Below, piece after piece: positions 55,695 through 63,575 of a stretch of 64,000 nt of DNA. Under the pieces are notes generated by a model. The model did not search any database. It was given only the letters and a program-made list of their open reading frames with translations, and was not told where the DNA came from. Within the stretch, counting starts at the first letter, position 1. The number at the start of each line of letters is the position of its first letter. Source of the stretch: Catalinimonas alkaloidigena (lineage in GTDB: Bacteria > Bacteroidota > Bacteroidia > Cytophagales > Cyclobacteriaceae); the NCBI RefSeq assembly GCF_029504655.1, contig NZ_JAQFIL010000001.1, forward strand, positions 5,027,001 to 5,091,000, in the 5' to 3' direction. The translations under genes and the position numbers were made by a program.

Positions 55695-57094
55695 TATATC
55701 CTATCATGTGGGTTAAGTTGATCGCGCGAAGCGGCGGACATAGCCGGCTCAGGGGTGCGTACGTTCTCTTTTGATACTTTTTTCGGTTCCAGTCTACCTT
55801 TACACCGGTCTTTAATACAAAATTCACGTCCTGAATCATAGCTGTACTCAGTACCACATACCTGACACACCAATTTGCGGTTTTGCCGCTCCTGGTCCTT
55901 ATCCTCCTTTTCAGGAAAGAAACGAATCGGTGTAACCGTAGAGCTAAACAATACCGGAGTACCAAACGAATTATTGTTATAGTGCTCCAGCTCAATATCA
56001 GGATTACTCTTACGGTACTCGCATCCCAGAAAAACTCTGCCGATGGTGACAGCCTGAAAGATATCTTTTCCCGACAACAGAGAATGATAGAATTTGGCAA
56101 AGAAAGCAATTGAGGTATCGGGCGTTACTTCATTTTGCATAGCCAGCACAAAAGGGATGCCTTTTTTGATGAGGCTCACTGCCAGCCCTTTACCCATATT
56201 ATTGAGCTGTCCGCTCTCACAGGCCTGCATCACTACCACCCGTGGCTGTCGGTACTTCTGGTTTGTCCCGAAGAAGTTTTCAAAGAAGTCGCTGCGTACC
56301 CACTGCTTTTGTCCATTGTTATCAATAAACGCGATCTCGGGATCTTCTTTGTTCATGCGGGCATGGCCATAAAAATGTAATATATAATCCCCATCAATCA
56401 GCGCATCAAGCGTCTTCATCTCCTGGATAAAGTTTTTTACGCTTGGGTTCTCCAGGCGCCAGGTCTCTATCATCTTATCCCCCTTATCATTCACAAACGC
56501 TTTGCCCAGGGCTTCAAAGCTGTCTTCAAATTTATCAACCTCAAGAAAGTCTTTCTGCGGATTGCAGATTACCTTCACCACGATCAGCTTATTCTGATGC
56601 TTGGGAGAATAATCAGCAGCTATCTCATTGTCATTGGCAATGTAGCGGATCAGGTCAAACTTGAGGTTTTTCTGGGCACCAATGTAAAAGGGTTCAATGC
56701 GTTTGTCGGGATTACGTTTGATTTGCAAATACTCCCAGGGCAACATCGCTAGATCGTAAGCATCCTTTTCAAATTCCAGCACGATGATCCCCCGGGTGTC
56801 ATCACGCAGAATCACCGATAGCTCATTGTAGACAAAGTTTCGGGCATCCTGTTGGTCAAATAAACACAAAAGTTTGTAAAGGATGCTGCCCAGAAACTCA
56901 AAGTCATTCTTCTCAAATATGCCTTCTACCCGGGTTTTGTTCAACGCCTTATGAAATATCCTACCAATCGTAAGCTCCAGCCTGATACCTTCTTCTCTGA
57001 AAGACGCAGGTGCGGATGAAGTATCAGATTTGATAAAAGTAATGGTGTCTTTGCTAAACTTGATACGCAATATTCTAGCTTTACCTAAAGCCAT
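55694..57094 (-). CDS. CHAT-domain caspase-like cysteine protease with C-terminal zinc ribbon (466 aa)
   Basis: The CHAT domain spans about 165-385. The catalytic histidine lies in I-L-H-F-Y-G-H244-A and the catalytic cysteine in V-M-Q-A-C292-E-S-G, both intact. The upstream M-L-P-W-E-Y-L segment (118-123) is the usual start of the CHAT-associated N-terminal region. After the protease comes a linker and a C-terminal zinc ribbon with C410-x2-C413 and C426-x4-C431, absent from most CHAT proteins. CHAT proteases are relatives of caspases and separase and act in controlled cleavage, including bacterial defence. The gene begins 7 bp after the 362-aa gene and its stop overlaps the TPR start, so the three are one operon. 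A cleavage target is not visible. Confidence 0.93.
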   Translation of the reverse strand: MALGKARILRIKFSKDTITFIKSDTSSAPASFREEGIRLELTIGRIFHKALNKTRVEGIFEKNDFEFLGSILYKLLCLFDQQDARNFVYNELSVILRDDTRGIIVLEFEKDAYDLAMLPWEYLQIKRNPDKRIEPFYIGAQKNLKFDLIRYIANDNEIAADYSPKHQNKLIVVKVICNPQKDFLEVDKFEDSFEALGKAFVNDKGDKMIETWRLENPSVKNFIQEMKTLDALIDGDYILHFYGHARMNKEDPEIAFIDNNGQKQWVRSDFFENFFGTNQKYRQPRVVVMQACESGQLNNMGKGLAVSLIKKGIPFVLAMQNEVTPDTSIAFFAKFYHSLLSGKDIFQAVTIGRVFLGCEYRKSNPDIELEHYNNNSFGTPVLFSSTVTPIRFFPEKEDKDQERQNRKLVCQVCGTEYSYDSGREFCIKDRCKGRLEPKKVSKENVRTPEPAMSAASRDQLNPHDRI

Positions 57095-57101
57095 AGATGT
57101 T

Positions 57102-58190
57102 TTATTTTTTCACATTCATGAGTACAGAAAGAAGTTCTTTGTCCATGCTTTTCTCCCACGTATCACGCTCGTCCGGTGCCAGCTGTTCATCTCCCGATAG
57201 GGGGCGGCGCACGTCTATCATCGCGCTTATTTCCTTTCGGAACTCGCCTACCTGCAGTTGCACCTGATCACGTGTCAGGTCAGGACTCATCATGACTTTA
57301 TTGAGGAGGGAAAACAGCCTTGCGTTTAGCAGCTTCATCTGCTCATCCTCAAGTTTTCCGTTGATACCGGAGATAAACTCCTGCATTTTCACAAAATCCT
57401 GGTAATAAGGTAGTATTTCTACATCGCTTCTGTTTTCCGCTGCCAGTATGCTGTAGAGCACATAATCTTCTGCCCGGTAAGGCGTGGCCTCCGCGCTGGA
57501 TGTGCCATGGAAAAGCTTCCCATGTTTCACAAAAAACGCTTCGGCATTGATGTTTTCTTCTGCCTCGTTGAGCAGCGCAAAATAGCCCGGCTTAAAACCC
57601 TCCTGGGTATCCGGGTTGAAGGTGATACCATGTCCTATCAATGGCTCTACATCTTTTGAATCTACCAGGTCCTCATAACTGTCCAGCACAATTTTAGCTA
57701 CCTGCGCATAAGGGAGCACTGCGGTGCCGAAGCTGCCCAGGTAAGTCTGCGACGTGCTCTCTATCAGATTGAGTATCTTTCTGAGGTAATTTTGTTTCAG
57801 CGCACGCCCCAGCACCACCGTAACTGAGAATTTACCTCCCCTGTAGGGATGCAGGCCCGCCACTCTGGTATTTTCTATGATCATACCGTCAGGCAACTTC
57901 TCAATCTTACCTTCCAACATCTTCCGGCCTACAAAAAAGGGCACATCCTGTATTTTACCATCATACAAAAAACCGGTAGAAACAAATACACAAGGCTCCC
58001 AGGTTTTAAACCATTCTCTGCTGTAGGTGAGGTACATCTGATTTACCGTCACTTCAAAATACTGCTTGTTTCTTTGAAATGGCACGGCTACCCTGAGCTG
58101 TGGCTCTATGTTGGTCTGAGGGATGATGATCCGGGAGGGGCGAAAGGTCTCAGCCCCTTTGATTTTTCCCCATAATTCTGATAGTCCCAT
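57102..58190 (-). CDS. Unrecognised first protein of the CHAT operon (362 aa)
   Basis: I do not recognise the family. The protein is soluble, with no signal peptide or TM helix. The N-terminal ~180 residues look beta-rich (Q-L-R-V-A-V-P-F-Q and Y-F-E-V-T-V-N-Q-M-Y-L), with a charged region M-L-E-G-K-I-E-K-L-P-D-G-M; the middle contains G-H-G-I-T-F-N-P and F-F-V-K-H-G-K-L-F-H-G-T, and the last ~110 residues are alpha-helical and charged. It is the first gene of the operon, 7 bp before the CHAT gene, so it is probably a partner or substrate of the protease. It does not show a gasdermin-like pattern that I could defend. Start: ATG at 58188-58190. Confidence 0.8.
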   Translation of the reverse strand: MGLSELWGKIKGAETFRPSRIIIPQTNIEPQLRVAVPFQRNKQYFEVTVNQMYLTYSREWFKTWEPCVFVSTGFLYDGKIQDVPFFVGRKMLEGKIEKLPDGMIIENTRVAGLHPYRGGKFSVTVVLGRALKQNYLRKILNLIESTSQTYLGSFGTAVLPYAQVAKIVLDSYEDLVDSKDVEPLIGHGITFNPDTQEGFKPGYFALLNEAEENINAEAFFVKHGKLFHGTSSAEATPYRAEDYVLYSILAAENRSDVEILPYYQDFVKMQEFISGINGKLEDEQMKLLNARLFSLLNKVMMSPDLTRDQVQLQVGEFRKEISAMIDVRRPLSGDEQLAPDERDTWEKSMDKELLSVLMNVKK

Positions 58191-59071
58191 GATAATGATG
58201 GTCTGGGTTGATGGTTTTTATTTAGGTTTATCACATTCAGTCTGCCATACTAAGTGGGTTATAATGCTTTCTCTTATATAATATCATGATCAACACAGGA
58301 AACATTGGATACCTGCGTCTCAACCCAGACTGGCTATCGCCATATATTCAATAACTACCTTACTCACCATAACAATATAACTACAATTTTGGGGCTTTAC
58401 AAGCAGCAAAACCCGCCCTTTATGCTACTGGCAGCGTGCCTAAAGCTATTTACTCTCCTCTTCTATTGGGAGGCTTCTTCAAAGCGACAATTTGTTTGAC
58501 CACCCCTTCCTTATGAATACCTTATCATAGCAATGGGAGCTTTTGGGAGTATCGGCTTACCTTCCCTCATCAGGCAACGGATATTGACCATAGGGACCTG
58601 CTGTAGCTGCATGGCTTCGGTAGAATCCTGCTCCTGATCTGCTCATGCCTTGTGGAAGGTCATCACATACTAATCTGCCTCGGCGACTCCTCTCTGCAAG
58701 TTCCGTTGCGGAATGACTGGAAAAAAGAGAAAGCTTCTCTCTTGTCATCCCGGAGGGATCTTAGCCATGCTGAAATTATATAGTTTGTTTGGTCACCAGG
58801 CTTAGTGCGGGGGAAGTGCATCGTGCGGACGCATTACAAATGTCCGGCGTGGAGTGCGCTCGAGGATTATAAAAAGAAAGCTCCACTCTACTCTCTACCC
58901 CCCTGTCATCCCGGAGGGATCTTATCCGTATTGAAGTAAAAGGAGAAGGTTGAGTATGATGATGATACCATGCAAGATAGTGCACATAGCAAACTTGCTA
59001 CAGGCTGGATGTTTACACCAAAAAAGCATTGCTACCCTATTCCATTTCCTGTATCTTAAATTGAAAAAGGT
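58191..59071. other. 881-bp intergenic region with dispersed repeats
   Basis: No gene is supported. The region lies between divergent operons (CHAT operon to the left, STAND cassette to the right) and should hold both promoters. It contains a 21-bp direct repeat (58743-58763, 58904-58924) with a small palindrome, a hairpin around 58700-58715 (T-T-C-C-G-T-T-G-C-G-G-A-A), and a G-C-A-T-T-A-C-A-A-A-T-G box at 58831 that recurs at 62873. Short frames here (58557-58748, 58776-58985) look like repeat-derived noise. Confidence 0.55.
58743..58924. repeat. Pair of 21-bp direct repeats, 161 bp apart
   Basis: The 21-mer beginning T-G-T-C-A-T-C-C-C-G-G-A-G-G-G-A and ending T-C-T-T-A is identical at 58743-58763 and 58904-58924. 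Its centre A-T-C-C-C-G-G-A-G-G-G-A-T is a 5-bp hairpin. It looks like a dispersed REP-like intergenic element. Confidence 0.75.
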
Positions 59072-59268
59072 ATGAAAGAAAATAAAGCGAAGATCAAAGG
59101 GGATGGTAATACGGTGTTTCAGGACATTAAGAAGTCCCGGATAGACACTTTTAAAGGTAAAGAAAAAACAATACTTCCACCATCATTGGTATTGTGATCG
59201 CCCTCGTCGGTGTGATTGTAACCATTATTGTAGGCTGGGAGGAAATACTAAGCTTTTTCGGTATATGA
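59072..59268 (+). pseudogene. Small EAD-like plus single-TM protein, split by a frameshift (65 aa if restored)
   Basis: From ATG 59072 the frame encodes I-K-G-D-G-N-T-V-F-Q-D and on to a run of six A residues (59163-59168), where it would drift out of frame. Read with one extra A (or a -1 slip) it continues into a 23-residue hydrophobic helix (I-I-G-I-V-I-A-L-V-G-V-I-V) and W-E-E-I-L-S-F-F-G-I, ending at TGA 59266-59268. The restored end overlaps the STAND gene start by ATGA, the mark of a coupled pair, so the frameshifted reading is very probably the ancestral one. The N-terminal motif matches that of the STAND protein, suggesting a homotypic adaptor; the TM helix would be the effector part. 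In the present sequence the intact protein requires frameshifting. Confidence 0.7.
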
Positions 59269-61538
59269 TTAATAAAGCATGCATTGAGGGTGATCATAAT
59301 ATTGTGATACAGGATGCCGATGGCTCCACCATTACTATTGATGCTAACAATACTAATGAGATACAAGAGAAGTTAAAGCAACTCAATAAGGAGCAGTTGA
59401 CCGCCGTGCAACAGTTACTGGATAAACATAGCGATGCGATTTTTAATCACATCAGAAAGCTTTTACAAACCTCTTTTCCCGATCAGCCTTTCCCCAAAAA
59501 TCTTACTGCCTATACCAGCATTGCTAAAGAAAACATCGTAGGAAGGGAAAAAGACCTAGAGGAACTACGCCGCCGTTTATTGGAAGATAACAAACTTTCC
59601 CTCATCAATGGCATGGGGGGCATTGGAAAAACCACCCTTGCTGCAGTTTATCTGAATACCTATAAAGATGAGTATGTCCACATTGCCTGGCTGACCATTG
59701 AAACTTCTTTAGAGGATGCTATTATTGCCAATCATGACCTCCTAACTAATCTAAAGTTACAGGATGTTTCACCTGAGGAATTACTCAATGCCTCCCTGAA
59801 CCAATTACGTAACCTGCATAGCTCCAAACCCAACTTACTGGTGCTTGATAATGCTACCGAACGACTGGCAAAACTATATGACCACTTACCCAAAGCCCCC
59901 CATTGGCATGTGCTAGTAACCTCCCGGGAAATGATTGAACTCTTCTCTGTGATGGAACTGGGCTTTCTGACAGAAGAGGAAGCCATCGCATTGTTTCAAA
60001 AGCACAACAGTAACTTTAACGAAGAAGAAACGAGAAGTTTTGTGCAGGATGTAGAATGCCATACTCTCACCATTGAGATACTAGCTAAGTCCGCGAAGAA
60101 AAATCGTTGGAATGCAGAAAAGATTAAACAAGCTATCAGCCTTGATGAAAAAGCAGGCATAGCCACCAGCCATAGTGGACATGAGAAAATAGACCGTATT
60201 ACCTCTTATCTGATACAAATATTCCAGTTGAGCAGTTTAGATGAGCAGGAAAAATATATATTGAAGCAGTTTACAGCATTACCCAACCAATGGATAGGCT
60301 ATGACTTGCTGACTAACTTATTACAAGTAGAACAATTGACCTGGAAAGAGGATTTTCCCGGAACATTAGAAGACCTTTACGAAAAGGGCTATCTGCTTAA
60401 GGATAAGGACAGCTACAAAATGCATCCGGTACTGGTAGAAGCTCTAAGCCCTCAGTTAAAAACTTCTGCTAATGAGTTAAAACTATTAATAGAAGGGGTA
60501 GCTAAACTTATTTCATATGATCAAGATAAAGATAGCCCAATTGATAAATCTACTTACATCCCTTTTGGAGATGCAATATTACAACATGCATCAGTTACCT
60601 CTACTCCTAAAATATCAGTACTACAAAATGATATAGGGATGCTGTACTATGTGCTAGGACAGTATGAACAAGCTAGAGATTTATTGGAAGATTCTTTAAA
60701 TGGAGATATAACTAGTTTTGGAGAAACACATCCGAGAATAGCTATAAGAAGGTCAAATTTAGGATTAATCTATAAGGAATTGGGAGAGTTTGAAAAGGCA
60801 CGTGAATTGTTTGAAAAGGCTTTACTTTCTGATATAGTTAATTTTGGAGCTTTTCATGCTAAGGTAGCAATGGATCAAGCAGGTTTAGGGTTAGTATATC
60901 ATGCTTTAGGGAGATTGAAAGATGCTGAAATATTATTAAATCAAACGTTAGAATATAATAAAACTAACCTTGGAGAAAAGCATCCCGCTGTAGCTTCAGA
61001 TAAATCAAACCTTGGACTATTGTATGCAGATATGGGACAGTTTGCTCAAGCCAAAAATTTACTAGAAGAAGCCTTATTGTCAGATATAGCAAACTTTGGA
61101 GAAAAGCATCCAAATGTGGCAATAAGGCAATCTAATTTAGGAACTATACATCATGATTTGGGTGAATATGAAAAGGCACTAGATTTACTAGACAAAGCTT
61201 TAATATCTGATTAAGAAAACTTTGGTGATAATCATCCTCTCGTAGCAACAAGGCAATCCAATCTAGCTCTTGTATATAGAGATTTAGGAGAACATAAGAA
61301 AGCTATGGAATTATTAGAAACTGCCCTAAAATCTACTACTGCAAATTTAGGGAATCAACATCCAAATGTAGCTATAACTTTATCAAACTTGGGCACTGTC
61401 TATAAAGCGATGGGGCTATATGCAAAAGCCAGAGAAGTATGGGTACAAGCCTATGATATATTTTGCCAAGTAGTTGGCGAAGATCACTTCCAAACTAAAC
61501 ATGTAAAGACTTTCCTTCAGCAAATAGAAGGAAAGTAA
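59265..61538 (+). pseudogene. NB-ARC/STAND ATPase with seven 42-residue TPRs, interrupted by in-frame TAA
   Basis: The frame starts at ATG 59265. The first ~30 residues carry the motif I-E-G-D-H-N-I-V-I-Q-D shared with the small protein upstream. Then come a helical linker, V-G-R-E (92-95), Walker A G116-M-G-G-I-G-K-T-T124, Walker B L-L-V-L-D195, and V-L-V-T-S-R-E (216-222), the NB-ARC set. From about residue 445 seven kinesin-light-chain-like TPRs of 42 residues follow. The frame is cut by TAA at 61212-61214 inside repeat 5 and then stays open in the same frame to 61538 with perfect repeats 6 and 7, so 757 codons is the ancestral length and 649 aa the present one. STAND proteins of this type act as stress or invader sensors; a truncated array may change or abolish ligand sensing. 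Confidence 0.88.
60606..61514 (+). repeat. Array of seven 126-bp TPR-coding repeats
   Basis: Seven 42-codon units share N-L-G-x-x-Y/H-x-x-L/M-G-x-x-x-x-A near their start and an F/L-G-x-x-H-P type turn at their end (last one G-E-D-H-F). The array is visibly more A/T-rich than the NB-ARC-coding part before it. Such arrays can expand, shrink or exchange units by recombination. Confidence 0.75.
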
Positions 61539-62150
61539 ATACTTTGTCTGCGTATCACAAGTATTGGCAAAGCATAGTGGTTAAGATTCCTTCGCCTGTG
61601 GCTACGGAATGACTGGGAAAAGTAGAACTCCCTTCAATGAGTATACTGCTGAGCCACTCTTTCCTCTGTTCTGTGCCCAATTACAAACCTGCTGCTAAAC
61701 CAGGGCGCTTCACCCTGGCCTTAGCTACTTTTTCTTTTAGCGACCTCCCCCTTACTGTAGGCTGAAGTATTCATTCCTAAAAGCAAATCCATAGGGCTTG
61801 GCCCTAAAGACAGTCTACCGGCAGGCTGCGTCAGCTGACTTGATGCTTCGGAAGTAATGTTCAGAGGCTAAGTCACCCGGCGGCGTAAGCTATACGTAGG
61901 GTTTTCCCATCCCTCCCACTGACTTTGTCCAGGAGACAAACCACTTAAAGGCTAAGCAACTGCTTTTTCTTCCCTTTATATACAAATAATACTTAGGTGA
62001 GATAGCAGATGAATGCTTCAAAAAAGAAATACAGTAGCGCCCCTTATTTGCCAGTTTTCTTCTGCGAACTGATGGTGTAAGGCAGTGCAGGGCCCCAAAG
62101 CGCTTACCACATCTTTCGGTAAATCATTATTAACATTAATTCAAAAGAAA
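61539..62150. other. 612-bp intergenic region with hairpins and repeat fragments
   Basis: No gene is supported. It contains C-G-G-A-A-T-G-A-C-T-G-G at 61605-61616, also present at 58709-58720; a hairpin C-C-A-G-G-G/C-C-C-T-G-G near 61700-61718; and other G/C-rich, palindrome-rich stretches (61800-61920) typical of Bacteroidota intergenic elements. A GTG start at 62085 for the next gene is possible but less likely than the ATG at 62151. Confidence 0.5.
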
Positions 62151-62795
62151 ATGAATCTGAAATCAGAAAGCAGTGTGCTGGAAGCTGCACAACTGGCGCT
62201 TTCAGCTACGGTGCGGGAGGAAAATGTCCGCCTGCATATGGAGCCTTTCGGGCTTACAGCTGCTTTGCAGCAGCAAGGTAATGAGCTGCTGGAGAAGGCC
62301 AAAAGTTGCCAGAGCAGACAAACGATTCTGTACGATGAGCAGTGGAGCATATCACAGCAGCTCAATGCCGAGTTGGATGCGACACATAGCCTGTTTAAAG
62401 AGCATGCCAAGGTAAGCCGTATGGCGTTTCGCAAAGAGCCTGATCTACTGCATAGTCTTAAGATAGAGCGCTTCGTAAAGCAGGCCTGGCCGCTGGTTCG
62501 GCAGGCGGAGTATTTCTACGAGCGGGTGCTGGAGCAGGAGCTTAACCTGCAGCCCTACGGCATCAGTAAGAAGGAGATAGAGCAGGCCAAGGCTGCGGTC
62601 AGGCGTCTGCTGGAACTGAAAGAGACCCGTATGCACAAGAAGGGTCTGGCAGAGAACTGTACGCAGGAAAAGAACGCGGCCTTCAAGGAGTTGCGCGACT
62701 GGGTAAGCAGGTTCCGCGCTATTGCCCGCCTGGCGTTTAAAGGCAATCCTCAGATGCTGGAGATCTTCGGCATACAGGTACTTAGCAAGGTGTAA
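62151..62795 (+). CDS. Uncharacterised helical protein with internal duplication (214 aa)
   Basis: I do not recognise the family. The ATG at 62151 is chosen over an in-frame GTG at 62085, since it is in a better context after an A-rich stretch. The protein is soluble and almost entirely alpha-helical. Residues 30-105 and 133-208 are two divergent copies of one module: each begins P-[FY]-G-[LI], has a heptad-patterned long helix, then an S/A-R-x-A-F-[RK] segment and ends with [LI]-x-[IF]-x-[IV]. It resembles small helical proteins common in Bacteroidota genomes with no known role. It lies 612 bp beyond the STAND gene on the same strand and probably has its own promoter. Confidence 0.75.
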   Translation: MNLKSESSVLEAAQLALSATVREENVRLHMEPFGLTAALQQQGNELLEKAKSCQSRQTILYDEQWSISQQLNAELDATHSLFKEHAKVSRMAFRKEPDLLHSLKIERFVKQAWPLVRQAEYFYERVLEQELNLQPYGISKKEIEQAKAAVRRLLELKETRMHKKGLAENCTQEKNAAFKELRDWVSRFRAIARLAFKGNPQMLEIFGIQVLSKV

Positions 62796-63114
62796 ACAAT
62801 TCGTCTGTTTCCTACCTCCCCTCCGCTTTGCGCCTGGAGATAGGGTATAAATGGGAACGCATTCCTTGCCGGGCATTACAAATGCGCTCCGGAATTATAA
62901 TGTAAGTCCCTGAACATTCCCCTGCTGTAGTTTTGCAAAAAGTAAAGCCATGGCAGGGGAATCTCAAATGAAAGCAACCACGCAATCCCTAAGACTTTTT
63001 CTTTACAGCTTCCCTCTTCTTTTTCAATCGTGCCCATATCCGAATATTTCTTTAGGAGTTCTTATTGCTATGATACGCAGCCCATACACCTCAGATTACC
63101 TTGTACAGGAGTAG
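62796..63114. other. 319-bp intergenic region with repeat box
   Basis: No gene is supported. The box G-C-A-T-T-A-C-A-A-A-T-G at 62873-62884 also occurs at 58831-58842, each followed by a short C-C-G-G type palindrome and a T/A-rich stretch, so it is probably a dispersed element. Confidence 0.45.
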
Positions 63115-63468
63115 TCAACTGGATATCTTCTTCAGCTTGTGTCTCAGGCGAAACATAAAGAAAGTAGGGACTAAGGCAATTTTATTACCATTCACCTCTT
63201 TGATCTTCCTGACCCGGGAGAGGTTGATGTGTATCACAAACCAGTCGGTATCCGTTGGGCTGACAGACTTCAAATCCACCGGAACCTTAAACTCAGTCAG
63301 GCCGAAGTGATAAAGCTCCGGTTGTCCGGGAAACTCAACATATTTGACGATCGCATTTCTCATTCCTATATCAGGATGAATCTGCAAGCCCTCTTTGGCC
63401 AGAATGAGCTTAAACTAATGAGCAAACTGCTCCTTTAGGTTGGCATTGATGTCTATGAGTACATCCAT
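63115..63468 (-). pseudogene. Broken regulator remnant, possibly AraC-type N-terminal part
   Basis: The minus-strand frame starts at ATG 63466-63468, meets TAG at 63415-63417 after 17 codons, then stays open to 63115 (an M at 63387 could restart it). The open part reads L-Y-H-F-G-L-T-E-F-K-V-P and S-P-T-D-T-D-W-F-V-I-H-I-N-L, a beta-rich pattern that reminds me of the N-terminal sensor part of some Bacteroidota AraC-type regulators; this is a weak recognition. No DNA-binding domain follows, so the gene is truncated at both ends in function. It lies just upstream of, and on the same strand as, no intact partner gene. Confidence 0.4.
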
Positions 63469-63575
63469 GACTGATGAAAAGCTACATCTGAATGCCAGTA
63501 TTCCGAGATAAGTCCGCGCATAGGATTTTACAAGACTGCCTTCTGCTTAATACCAGGCACGGGGCACCTGTAGTA

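Noticed and set aside
57102..58190. Idea that the 362-aa protein is a bacterial gasdermin cleaved by the CHAT protease
   Set aside because: It is longer than known bacterial gasdermins, and no gasdermin-like pattern or hydrophobic membrane-insertion segment could be recognised. Only the position next to a protease supports it.
59163..59169. Canonical programmed -1 frameshift site in the small TM gene
   Set aside because: The heptamer A-A-A-A-A-A-C is present but the incoming reading phase is not the X-XXY-YYZ phase needed for tandem slippage. Simple run-length change is more likely.
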